Assembly: GCA_963664245.1 (NCBI GenBank)
Contig: OY760934.1
Coordinates: 1,302,001-1,366,000 of the forward strand
DNA length: 64,000 bases
Direction of reading: 5' to 3'
DNA from: GCA-2711565 sp963664245
Lineage (GTDB): Bacteria; Bacteroidota; Bacteroidia; Bacteroidales; GCA-2711565
Part shown: one piece after another, positions 44,791-53,163 of the stretch
Position numbering within the stretch: the first letter of the stretch is position 1
Layout: each line of letters opens with the position of its first letter
Notes under the pieces: model-generated
What the model saw: only the letters and a program-made list of their open reading frames with translations
Databases searched by the model: none
Told to the model about the DNA's origin: nothing
Translations under genes and position numbers: made by a program

Positions 44791-46322
44791 TGCCCAAAAA
44801 GAAAATGAATACGAGCGTACAAATCATGGATACAACTTTGCGCGATGGAGAGCAAACCACCGGGGTTTCGTTTACCGAAGCAGAGAAGTTAAATATTAGC
44901 CAGTTCCTTTTAAAAGAGGTAAAAGTTGACCGCTTGGAGGTGGCTTCCGCCAGGGTTTCTAATGGAGAATTCGAAGCCGTGAAACGGATTATCGGTTGGG
45001 CAACAAAAGAAAACATGATTGATCGTATTGAGATTCTTGGTTTTGTTGATGGAACTCAATCGGTTGACTGGATTGAAAAAGCCGGGGCAAAAGTGATGAA
45101 CCTGCTTTGTAAAGGTTCTTTAAAACACCTTGAAGGACAACTGAAAAAAACGCCCGAAGAACATTTGAACGACATCAAAAAAGTGGTGTCGTATGCTAAA
45201 TCAAAAGGAATTAGTTGTAATATTTATCTCGAAGACTGGTCGAACGGCATGCGAAATTCAAAAGATTACGTATTTTTTCTTTTAGAAGGATTGCAAAACG
45301 AACCCATCAATCGGTTTATGTTGCCAGATACCTTGGGAATATTAAGTCCGCACGAAACTTACAAGCACTTTTACAAAATAAAAAAACGTTACCCAAATTT
45401 ACATTACGATTTCCATGCACACAACGATTATGATTTAGCCGTAGCCAATGTTATAGAAGCGGTAAAAGCCGGGGCAGATTGCATACACACCACCGTGAAC
45501 GGTTTGGGCGAAAGAGCCGGGAATGCACCGCTGTCAAGCGTGATTGCTGTTCTGAAGGATCAACTGAATTGCAAAATTTCGGTGGATGAGAAAAAGCTGA
45601 ACAGCATCAGTAAGTTGGTGGAATCGTTTTCGGGCGTAAGAATTCCGGCAAACAAACCATTGATCGGTGAATTTGTTTTTACCCAATGCAGCGGGGTTCA
45701 TGCCGATGGAGACAGCAAAGACAAGCTGTACCGTAACAACCTTGACCCCGAACGCTTTGGCCGGAAAACATCGTATGCTTTGGGCAAAACTTCGGGAAAA
45801 TCAAACATCAAAAAAAACCTGGATGAACTGGGATTAAAACTAGATGATGAGTCGCTGAAACGCGTAACCGAAAGGGTGATAAAGTTAGGTGATCTTAAAA
45901 AAACCATTACCATCGACGATTTGCCATACATTGTTTCGGACGTGCTTGACAGCCAGTCTATTCAGCAAAAAATCAAAGTTGTAAGTTATGTCATTTCCCT
46001 GACCAAGGAACTGCATCCAACGGCAACAATTAAGATAGAAGTGAATAATGAAGAGTACGAAGCCAGTTCGGAAGGCGACGGGCAGTACGATGCATTCATG
46101 AATGCCCTGAAAAAGATTTACCTAAACTTGAACAAACCGTTTCCACAACTGCTCGATTACTCGGTATCTATTCCTCCGGGAGGAAAAACAGATGCCCTGG
46201 TTGAAACCATCATCACCTGGAAAATGCAACGTGAGTTTAAAACCCGCGGCTTAAAAACCGATCAAACATCAGCAGCCATTGTAGCCACTGAAAAAATGCT
46301 AAACATTATTGAAAACCATTAA
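44790..46322 (+). CDS. cimA: Probable (R)-citramalate synthase, Leptospira type
   Basis: DRE-TIM enzyme of 510 residues with MDTTLRDGEQTTGVSF (catalytic Arg18), HAHNDYDLAVAN and NGLGERAGNAPLSS, plus a C-terminal regulatory domain (about 380-505). From memory, it matches the Leptospira citramalate synthase far better than LeuA, through signatures such as EILGFVDG, MNLLCKGS, YLEDWSNGMRNS and SIPPGGKTDALVET. Leu83, Leu106, Tyr146 and Glu148 correspond, with an offset of two, to the Leptospira residues that form the pyruvate pocket and catalytic site. It would make citramalate from pyruvate and acetyl-CoA; LeuCD and LeuB then give 2-ketobutyrate for isoleucine. Many Bacteroidota annotations simply call it a second LeuA. 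Confidence 0.82.
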   Translation: MPKKKMNTSVQIMDTTLRDGEQTTGVSFTEAEKLNISQFLLKEVKVDRLEVASARVSNGEFEAVKRIIGWATKENMIDRIEILGFVDGTQSVDWIEKAGAKVMNLLCKGSLKHLEGQLKKTPEEHLNDIKKVVSYAKSKGISCNIYLEDWSNGMRNSKDYVFFLLEGLQNEPINRFMLPDTLGILSPHETYKHFYKIKKRYPNLHYDFHAHNDYDLAVANVIEAVKAGADCIHTTVNGLGERAGNAPLSSVIAVLKDQLNCKISVDEKKLNSISKLVESFSGVRIPANKPLIGEFVFTQCSGVHADGDSKDKLYRNNLDPERFGRKTSYALGKTSGKSNIKKNLDELGLKLDDESLKRVTERVIKLGDLKKTITIDDLPYIVSDVLDSQSIQQKIKVVSYVISLTKELHPTATIKIEVNNEEYEASSEGDGQYDAFMNALKKIYLNLNKPFPQLLDYSVSIPPGGKTDALVETIITWKMQREFKTRGLKTDQTSAAIVATEKMLNIIENH

Positions 46323-46334
46323 TAAAATTTATAA

Positions 46335-47405
46335 ATGAAATTAAAAATTGCAGTTTTGCCGGGCGATGGTATCGGCCCGGAAATTATTGAACAAGCCTTA
46401 AACGTGGTAAAATGCATTTGCGATAAATACAAGCACGATTTAAGTTATTCGTACGGATTGGTTGGCGGTTCCGCCATCGACAAGATCGGAGATCCTTATC
46501 CCGAAGATACACACCAATTGTGCCTTGAGGCTGATGCGGTATTGTTTGGAGCCATCGGCGATCCGAAATTTGACAATGATCCCAAAGCCAAGGTCAGACC
46601 GGAGCAGGGATTGTTAAGAATGCGCCAAAAACTGGGACTGTACGCCAATTTAAGGCCCGTAATTATTTTCCCATCCTTGCTAGATAAATCGCCGCTGAAA
46701 AAAGAAATTATCGAAGACGTTGACTTTTTAACGGTTCGCGAATTAACGGGCGGCATTTATTTTGGACGGCCACAAGGGCGTTCGGAAGACGGAAAAACCG
46801 CTTACGATTCTTGCGTATATTCTGAAGAAGAAATCAAACGCATCCTTAAACTCGCCTTTAAATTTGCCATGCAACGCAACAAAAAACTAACCGTTGTTGA
46901 TAAAGCAAATGTACTGGCAACTTCCCGTTTGTGGAGAGAAATTGCGCAGGAAATGGCCCCACTTTATCCTGAAGTGGAGTTGAATTTTATGTTCGTGGAT
47001 AACGCAGCCATGCAAATCATCCAATGGCCCAAACAGTTCGACGTAATGGTTACCGAAAATATGTTTGGTGATATTTTAAGCGACGAATCAAGCGTGTTAA
47101 GCGGATCATTGGGCTTATTGCCTTCGGCTTCGGTTGGCGAACACACTTCTTTGTTCGAACCCATCCACGGTTCTTACCCGCAGGTGGCCGGGAAAAATAT
47201 AGCAAACCCGGTGGCTACTATTTTGTCGGCAGCCATGATGTTTGAATATGCCTTTGAATTAAAAGATGAAGCCCAGCTAATTAAAGAAGCCGTAGAAAAA
47301 TCGATTGAAGAAGGCATGGTAACTACTGATATTTCAAGTACAAACAAATCTTATTCAACCTCGGAAGTAGGAAACTGGATTTGCGAGTACATTCGAAATA
47401 TATAA
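46335..47405 (+). CDS. leuB: 3-isopropylmalate dehydrogenase
   Basis: NAD+-dependent decarboxylating dehydrogenase of 356 residues. Motifs: VLPGDGIGPEI at the N-terminus, RELTGGIYFGRPQGR, DKANVLATSRLWRE, and the metal-binding ENMFGDILSDESS. It is the last gene of the operon and ends before a structured 3' region with a terminator at 47489-47517. Confidence 0.96.
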   Translation: MKLKIAVLPGDGIGPEIIEQALNVVKCICDKYKHDLSYSYGLVGGSAIDKIGDPYPEDTHQLCLEADAVLFGAIGDPKFDNDPKAKVRPEQGLLRMRQKLGLYANLRPVIIFPSLLDKSPLKKEIIEDVDFLTVRELTGGIYFGRPQGRSEDGKTAYDSCVYSEEEIKRILKLAFKFAMQRNKKLTVVDKANVLATSRLWREIAQEMAPLYPEVELNFMFVDNAAMQIIQWPKQFDVMVTENMFGDILSDESSVLSGSLGLLPSASVGEHTSLFEPIHGSYPQVAGKNIANPVATILSAAMMFEYAFELKDEAQLIKEAVEKSIEEGMVTTDISSTNKSYSTSEVGNWICEYIRNI

Positions 47406-47426
47406 TTCACCCATAAACAAATCAAT

Positions 47427-47517
47427 GGGAATATTCAAACGGAAGAATTCAAGAATACACCTGAGAATTTTGAGGTTTGAATATCCCGAAAAAGCCCGCC
47501 GAATGGTGGGTTTTTTT
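47427..47517 (+). terminator. Structured 3' end of the ilv-leu operon
   Basis: An outer stem pairs GGGAATATTCAAAC (47427-47440) with GTTTGAATATCCC (47475-47487), one bulge. It is followed at once by the terminator AAAAAGCCCGCC/GGTGGGTTTTTTT (47489-47517). Confidence 0.8.
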
Positions 47518-47575
47518 ATACGCTTATAACATCTTTTTCCTTTGTTTTTACATTTCTCATTCTCAAAAATTAGCG
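47489..47575 (-). repeat. Three-copy intergenic element, copy B
   Basis: The minus-strand frame MRNVKTKEKDVISV with stop (47516-47560) is preceded by GCTAATTTTTGAG and followed after 5 bases by the hairpin CCCACC/GGCGGG and a U run. The layout matches copies A and C. Confidence 0.5.
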
Positions 47576-47613
47576 GATTATTTTTCATCTGTTCCGTTTT
47601 TACAAAATTTACA

Positions 47614-47621
47614 TACTTTTG
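47614..47621 (+). promoter_or_regulatory. Bacteroidota -7 box for the locus 2 sigma factor
   Basis: TACTTTTG matches TAnnTTTG. It is only 10 bases before the candidate ATG at 47632, suggesting an almost leaderless message, as at locus 3. Confidence 0.55.
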
Positions 47622-47631
47622 TAATCTTCAA

Positions 47632-48224
47632 ATGCACAAAAACTGAAAACGAAGCTGATACATAGTACTAATTTTATTAGGGACTTCAATGCCCTAAAAG
47701 AAAAAGCATTCAAGTCATTATTTGAAGAATATTACCCTGCCCTGTGTTATTATGCTACCCGCTTTATCGAAGACCCCCAACAGGTAAAAGACATTGTCCA
47801 AAATTTCTTTGTAAAGATATGGGAGAAAAAAGGACTTCGCTTTGACAACCCAACAGCATTAAACAGCTATTTGTACACCTCAATCAGGAATGCCTGCCTG
47901 AACCACATCCGGCAAGAAAAGCTCCATGATAATATTCATCAGCAAATACCAACAGAGCAAGTTAGCGAAAATGAATATTTACAAGAGCAACTGGAAAACG
48001 AGGTAATGCAGGAGATTTTCGGAGCCATAGAGGACTTGCCAAAAAAAAGCAAACGGGTTTTTAGGTACAGCTACCTGTACGGAATGTCGAACAATGAAAT
48101 TGCCGAAGCCCTGGGGATTTCGATCAATACGGTAAAAACCCACAAATTAAAAGCCAAACAACAACTCAAAGAAAGGCTGAAGAACGTTTTTAATATCGTG
48201 GTTCTTTTAAAAATGGGCTTTTAA
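47632..48224 (+). CDS. ECF sigma factor (FecI-like), locus 2, apparent 5' frameshift
   Basis: Region 2 (KAFKSLFEEYYPALCYYATRF, KDIVQNFFVKIWEKKG) and region 4 (LPKKSKRVFRYSYLYGMSNNEIAEALGISINTVKTHKLK, in parts) are complete in one frame. That frame has no ATG, GTG or TTG upstream of region 2; its first such codon, TTG 47871, would cut region 2 away. The ATG at 47632, just after the promoter, runs ATG CAC AAA AAC TGA. One more A in the A5 run (47638-47642) would join it to the sigma frame and give a normal 197-residue protein starting MHKKLKTKLIHS. The gene is either frameshifted (mutation or sequence error) or uses a rare start such as CTG 47655. Coordinates span the ATG to the stop. Confidence 0.75.
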
Positions 48225-48246
48225 TTCTACTAAAAAATTTAACCTA

Positions 48247-48277
48247 TTTTTCACCTATCTATTATATTTATGTGTTC
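48247..48277 (+). promoter_or_regulatory. Candidate ECF-dependent promoter ahead of fecR (locus 2)
   Basis: TTTTTCACC (48247-48255) and GTGTTC (48272-48277), 16 bases apart, resemble TATCACACC/GTGTTC of locus 1. A 6-pair inverted repeat TTATGT/ACATAA overlaps the second element. Confidence 0.35.
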
Positions 48278-48301
48278 AAACAATACATAAGCTAAACATT
48301 T

Positions 48302-49498
48302 GTGAAAAAATCTGAATATATAGAAATAAAAAAACTTCTTCTTTTACATTTAAAATCAAAGCTCTCAGAAGAAGACAAACAGCATTTAGACAATTATTTG
48401 TCAAAAAACAAACCACTTAAAGCTTTTCTTAAAAAGGTTGAAAGAAAAGAATTTATCTCTCAACAATATAAATTATACAAGCAATTTAGTGCTAAAGATG
48501 ATTGGGCGAACGTTAAAAAATTCATTGTTTCAGGCAAAAAAAGAAGCATCCCGTTACTTATTACGAAATGGGCTGCAATACTCATCATTCCTTTGGCTGT
48601 TGCTACGGTATTTTATATGCAAAAAAAAGAAGCAGTTGTTGATTCTCCCCCAGCCGAAACAAAGATTGATTTTCAGCCCGGAAAGTCAGAAGCTATTTTG
48701 ATATTATCCGGCGGAAAAGAATTTATCCTGGGTCAAAACAACAATGATACAACCTTACGGGATGCCAATACAAATATCAGCATTTCAAAAAGCAAAAGAA
48801 TTGAATACCTCCCCAGAAAGACTGCTAAAACCGTTTCTGCATCTGCTGAAACATTGATGAACACCTTAAAAGTTGAACGGGGAAGAGAATATGATTTAAC
48901 CTTGGCAGACGGAACCAAAGTTTGGCTAAACTCAGAAACAGAGCTAAAATTCCCGCTTTCATTTAACGGAAAAAACAGGGAGGTATATCTAAAAGGAGAA
49001 GCTTATTTTCAAGTTGCCAAAAATACCCAAGCTCCGTTTATTGTTCATAGTAACCTTATGAACGTAGAAGTTACCGGAACATCCTTCAATGTAATGACTT
49101 ACGAAAATGAAAAAGATGCACGTGTATCTTTGGTAGAGGGACAAGTTATTGTAAGAGATCAGAAAGGCCTGGAAATCACCCTCTCTCCCGACCAACAAGC
49201 AATCGTTGATAATAAGGGAATTTTAATCAAGGAAGTAAATGCTTCGCTAATTGCCGAATGGAGGAACAATTCATTTGGATTTGAATATGAAAAACTGACA
49301 ACCGTTGTAAATAAATTATCGAGATGGTACAATGTTGATTTCGTATATGCTGATGAAGACATTAAAGAAAGTCATTTCAGCGGCAAGCTACCTAAATATA
49401 AAAACATTACAGAAGCATTGGATTTACTTGAATTAACAACCAATATAAAATTTAAAATGGCCGATGACAAAATTTTAATCAAAAAAGAAAATCGCTAA
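48302..49498 (+). CDS. FecR-type anti-sigma factor, locus 2
   Basis: Anti-sigma factor of 398 residues starting at GTG 48302. The cytoplasmic part (1-80) precedes a membrane helix near residues 82-102 (KWAAILIIPLAVATVFYM). The FecR domain has VERGREYDLTLADGTKVWLNSET and KGEAYFQVAKN (about 195-300), and the C-terminal STN-like domain has EKLTTVVNKLSRWYNVDFVY. It should hold the locus 2 sigma factor at the membrane until SusC signals. Confidence 0.88.
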   Translation: MKKSEYIEIKKLLLLHLKSKLSEEDKQHLDNYLSKNKPLKAFLKKVERKEFISQQYKLYKQFSAKDDWANVKKFIVSGKKRSIPLLITKWAAILIIPLAVATVFYMQKKEAVVDSPPAETKIDFQPGKSEAILILSGGKEFILGQNNNDTTLRDANTNISISKSKRIEYLPRKTAKTVSASAETLMNTLKVERGREYDLTLADGTKVWLNSETELKFPLSFNGKNREVYLKGEAYFQVAKNTQAPFIVHSNLMNVEVTGTSFNVMTYENEKDARVSLVEGQVIVRDQKGLEITLSPDQQAIVDNKGILIKEVNASLIAEWRNNSFGFEYEKLTTVVNKLSRWYNVDFVYADEDIKESHFSGKLPKYKNITEALDLLELTTNIKFKMADDKILIKKENR

Positions 49499-49507
49499 AA
49501 ATAAAAA

Positions 49508-49569
49508 AGCCAAAGAGTACTGGAACTACTCTTTGGCTCGCTAATTCAATCGTCCCTAAAACGGGATGA
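49508..49569 (+). promoter_or_regulatory. Two-hairpin leader between fecR and susC, locus 2
   Basis: A perfect 12-pair stem AGCCAAAGAGTA/TACTCTTTGGCT (49508-49538), then CGTCCC/GGGATG (49551-49568, one G-U). No U runs. The susC start context ACAAATTTATG follows. Confidence 0.55.
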
Positions 49570-49597
49570 AAGTATTAACCATTAATTATACAAATTT

Positions 49598-52500
49598 ATG
49601 AAAAAAAAGTACAATTATCTAAAGCGTATTGTATTGAGCAAAAAAAGTGTCTTAAGCTTTGTTTTAAGACACACCTTTACATTACTACTGGTTTTTTCTC
49701 TGATTGGTAGTATTTCGGCTCAAAACAATGCTAAAACTTTCAGTCTAAAACTGCAAAATGCAGATTTTAAAGAAGTAATTAAAAAAATACAGGCTAAAAG
49801 CAATTTCACGTTCCTGTACAACCATGAAGAAGTAGAAAAACTTGACAATGTTAATGTTGATGTCAAAGACGGAAGCATTGAAGATGTTTTAACCCAAGCT
49901 CTTGCAAACACAAAATTAGGATTCAAAATCCAGGGGGACATCATCATCATTTCCCCAAAAATTGACTCCCCTCAGTTGCCCATTGAAATCAAAGGAAAAA
50001 TTACGGATAAGGATGGGTACCCTTTAATCGGGGCTACAATTCTTGAAAAGGGGACCAACAATGGTACAATCTCTGATCCGGATGGCAACTATACCCTAAA
50101 GGTTGCGGGAACAAATTCTATTCTTGTAGTTTCTTATATTGGGTTCGAAACCAAACAAGTTTTGGTAGGAGAAAAAGAAATAATAAATTTCACTCTTACA
50201 CCTTCTTCAAAAAATCTGGAAGAATTTGTTGTTGTTGGCTACGGATCAATAAAAAAGGAACGGATTGGATGTTCCGTATCCCAGCTAAATGTTGATGACA
50301 TTGAAGATAAATCTGCTGGTGCTTTAAGTTTTGAAGAAGTTCTTGGTGGGCAAATTAAAGGGGTTCAAATTATACAATCGGATGGGACACCGGGAAGTAA
50401 TGCCGTTTTTCGTATAAGAGGGGTAACATCTCCTTTTATGTTATTTGGAAATAACCAACCACTATTTGTGATTGATGGGGTTCCATTTAATACTGATGCC
50501 CAGTTTGACACAGGTGGTTATTTGGGGGCTTCTCAAAATCCTTTATTAAGCATCAGCCCCAATGATATTGAGAGTTTTACTGTACTGAAAGATGCCGCTG
50601 CAACAGCTATATATGGCTCAAGGGGAGCTAATGGAGTAATACTTATCACTACAAAAAGAGGCAAGAAGAACACCAAAATAAGGACAACAATTGATTACAG
50701 TTTAAGTATTAATAATCCAATTAAAAAACTGAAACTGTTGGATGCAGATGGGTTTAAAGAACTTCATACAATGATCGCCCAAAGCACATTGGATGCATAT
50801 ACACAAGGAACAGCCTCCAGTAGCTCATATAATCAAGCTGCACTAATTATAGACCCTGTTACAGGCCAATTAAAAGAAACAGTGTATGATATGGCCTCAG
50901 GCCAAAATATTCCAATATTTGGAAATTCCAATACAAATTGGCAGGATCAAGTCTATCGCAAAAATGCACCAGCTCACCAATGGAATATAAATATTAGTGG
51001 GGGCGATAAATTAACAAACTTCTCACTTGGTTTGTCATATACCGATCAAAAACCATTAGTAAAAAATTCAAGGTATAAAAGATATGGTGTAAGATTGGGT
51101 ATTGATTCAGAAGTAAACAAATGGTTGAAAGCCGGATCTTCAATAAACTATAGTGGGATTCGGGATTTTAGTTCTCATCAGGCAGGTTCTGATATTATTC
51201 GGGATGTTTTTACAATGCGCCCTGATTATTCTATTTATGATAATGCCGGATCATTTCAAAGATACCCTGCTGTGTGGATGGTATTAATGCCAGGTATGGT
51301 AATGGTTACTGAAGAAGGCCCAAATCCAATGGCTATGCTTGAAAATGAGATTACAAATCACTCAACCTCTTTTATTGGAAATGCTTATGCGGAAGCTTCT
51401 ATATTTAAGGGTTTTAGATTAAGAGCAGATATTAATACGGCTTTGTTTAAAATTCGTGGCAGAAACTTTAAACCTCTCAGAGCGGCATCATTGTCGAGTA
51501 TATTAACTTCTTCAACAAGTACTTTAACTAATAGTATCAGTGAAAATCTTAATACCTCGCTGAATTTTCAGGCTATTTATCACAAAACTATTGAAAAACA
51601 CAACTTCGATGCAATGGCCGGGGTTTCATGGGATAAATCTTCTTATTACAGAAACTATGTCAATTATTGGGATCTTGTGGATGATTACGTATTAACAAAT
51701 GCAGCATCTGCAAACACCGTTTATGAGTCTGGAGAAGGCAAGGCAAAAAGTGGTATTAATTCTTTTTATAGCCGTTGGCAATATTCCTATGACGGGAAAT
51801 ATACAGCAACTTTTAATTTTAGGTCGGACAAGTCCTCTAAATTCGGACCTGGAAATAAAGTAGCTTATTTCCCTTCGATAGCAGTTAACTGGAATATTGA
51901 CAGGGAAGAGTTTATTAAAAAAGCCGAATTCATCAATAAATTAATCTTCAGGGGAAGTTATGGTAAATCGGGTTCTTCAAACATTCAGGATTTCGAATAT
52001 ATGCAATTTTTCGAGGTCGGAACTTTTACAGATAATGAATATGATTTAGGAGACCCTGCTATTGTTCCTTCTAGCACTTTCCCAAATACCAATATCAGAT
52101 GGGAAACCACAAAAGAATTAAACTTTGGAATCGATTTTTCTTTGTTATCTAATCATTTATATGGTAGCTTTGATATATACAGTAAATATACCGACGGTAT
52201 TTTAATTGCTTCTCCATTCCCATTAGAATCAGGTGCAACAAATTATACCAGTAATCTTGCAGAAGTAAGCAATAACGGCTGGGAATTTGAGCTTGGGATT
52301 GATATTATTCGTACAGCAGATATCAACTGGTCGGTTAGCCTTAATATTGCAGCCAACCGTAACAAAGTTGAAAACATGGAAGGTAATTCTTTAGAAGATT
52401 ACCAAACAGATTATTTCACAGTTGGAGAACCTGTTGGTGTTATTAAAGGTTATCGGGCAGAAAAAATCATTCAATCTCAAGAAGAAATTGATGCCCTAAA

Positions 52501-53122
52501 TGCAGCATCACCAACCGGGGTTTATTATGAAATTTATACAGCCCCCGGCGATTATTTATATAAAGATATTAACGGTGATGGCAGAATAACCATAGAAGAC
52601 AAACAGGTAATCGGCGGTATGCAACCTGATTATTTTGGTGGTTTTAGTACTTTATTCAGATACAAAAGATTTTCTTTAAATGCCAACTTCCAATTTTCTA
52701 TTGGCAACGAATCATCATGGAATAATTATGGTTCTTTAATTGGAAATATTGGATTCCTTCAAAATGGGTTAGAGGATGCCCTGTACAATACATGGACTCC
52801 TGAAAGAACCAATGCTACACATCCACGTTTGATCTATGGAAATAGTTATAATACAGTAATGAGTGATGCTATTGTACAAGATGCTTCTTTTTTGAGGTTA
52901 AAATCATTGCGTTTAAATTATAATATTCCCGAAATCATTGTAAATAAATTATCTCTTAAAAATGCATCAGTATATGTATCTGCAAGCAATTTATTTACTA
53001 TTACCAACTTTAAAGGAATTGACCCCGAAGCCGGAGGAGGTGCTATTTTAGGTAGTCTTGACAATAGGGATACATATCCTTATGCCAAAACAGTTTCATT
53101 TGGTGTTAAAATCGGATTATGA
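49598..53122 (+). CDS. SusC/RagA-type TonB-dependent receptor with STN domain, locus 2
   Basis: Outer-membrane receptor of 1174 residues. The signal peptide ends near SISAQ (42). The STN domain covers about 48-115, the carboxypeptidase-regulatory-like domain about 128-203 (GKITDKDGYPLIGATILEKGT), and the plug begins VVGYGSIKKE (about 213). Plug motifs are LFVIDGVPF and DAAATAIYGSRGANGVILITT. The C-terminal strand ends VSFGVKIGL. It is more distant from the other two SusCs than they are from each other. It pairs with the SusD gene that starts 41 bases downstream. Confidence 0.93.
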   Translation: MKKKYNYLKRIVLSKKSVLSFVLRHTFTLLLVFSLIGSISAQNNAKTFSLKLQNADFKEVIKKIQAKSNFTFLYNHEEVEKLDNVNVDVKDGSIEDVLTQALANTKLGFKIQGDIIIISPKIDSPQLPIEIKGKITDKDGYPLIGATILEKGTNNGTISDPDGNYTLKVAGTNSILVVSYIGFETKQVLVGEKEIINFTLTPSSKNLEEFVVVGYGSIKKERIGCSVSQLNVDDIEDKSAGALSFEEVLGGQIKGVQIIQSDGTPGSNAVFRIRGVTSPFMLFGNNQPLFVIDGVPFNTDAQFDTGGYLGASQNPLLSISPNDIESFTVLKDAAATAIYGSRGANGVILITTKRGKKNTKIRTTIDYSLSINNPIKKLKLLDADGFKELHTMIAQSTLDAYTQGTASSSSYNQAALIIDPVTGQLKETVYDMASGQNIPIFGNSNTNWQDQVYRKNAPAHQWNINISGGDKLTNFSLGLSYTDQKPLVKNSRYKRYGVRLGIDSEVNKWLKAGSSINYSGIRDFSSHQAGSDIIRDVFTMRPDYSIYDNAGSFQRYPAVWMVLMPGMVMVTEEGPNPMAMLENEITNHSTSFIGNAYAEASIFKGFRLRADINTALFKIRGRNFKPLRAASLSSILTSSTSTLTNSISENLNTSLNFQAIYHKTIEKHNFDAMAGVSWDKSSYYRNYVNYWDLVDDYVLTNAASANTVYESGEGKAKSGINSFYSRWQYSYDGKYTATFNFRSDKSSKFGPGNKVAYFPSIAVNWNIDREEFIKKAEFINKLIFRGSYGKSGSSNIQDFEYMQFFEVGTFTDNEYDLGDPAIVPSSTFPNTNIRWETTKELNFGIDFSLLSNHLYGSFDIYSKYTDGILIASPFPLESGATNYTSNLAEVSNNGWEFELGIDIIRTADINWSVSLNIAANRNKVENMEGNSLEDYQTDYFTVGEPVGVIKGYRAEKIIQSQEEIDALNAASPTGVYYEIYTAPGDYLYKDINGDGRITIEDKQVIGGMQPDYFGGFSTLFRYKRFSLNANFQFSIGNESSWNNYGSLIGNIGFLQNGLEDALYNTWTPERTNATHPRLIYGNSYNTVMSDAIVQDASFLRLKSLRLNYNIPEIIVNKLSLKNASVYVSASNLFTITNFKGIDPEAGGGAILGSLDNRDTYPYAKTVSFGVKIGL

Positions 53123-53163
53123 TTTTACACAATAAATTCTTAAAAACACAAAAATATTTAAAT

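Noticed and set aside
47477..47665. Plus-strand frame of 62 codons between leuB and the sigma gene
   Set aside because: It runs through a terminator and a promoter and shows no conserved features.
47871..48224. Locus 2 sigma factor annotated from TTG 47871
   Set aside because: This start removes most of region 2, although intact region 2 codons continue upstream in the same frame.
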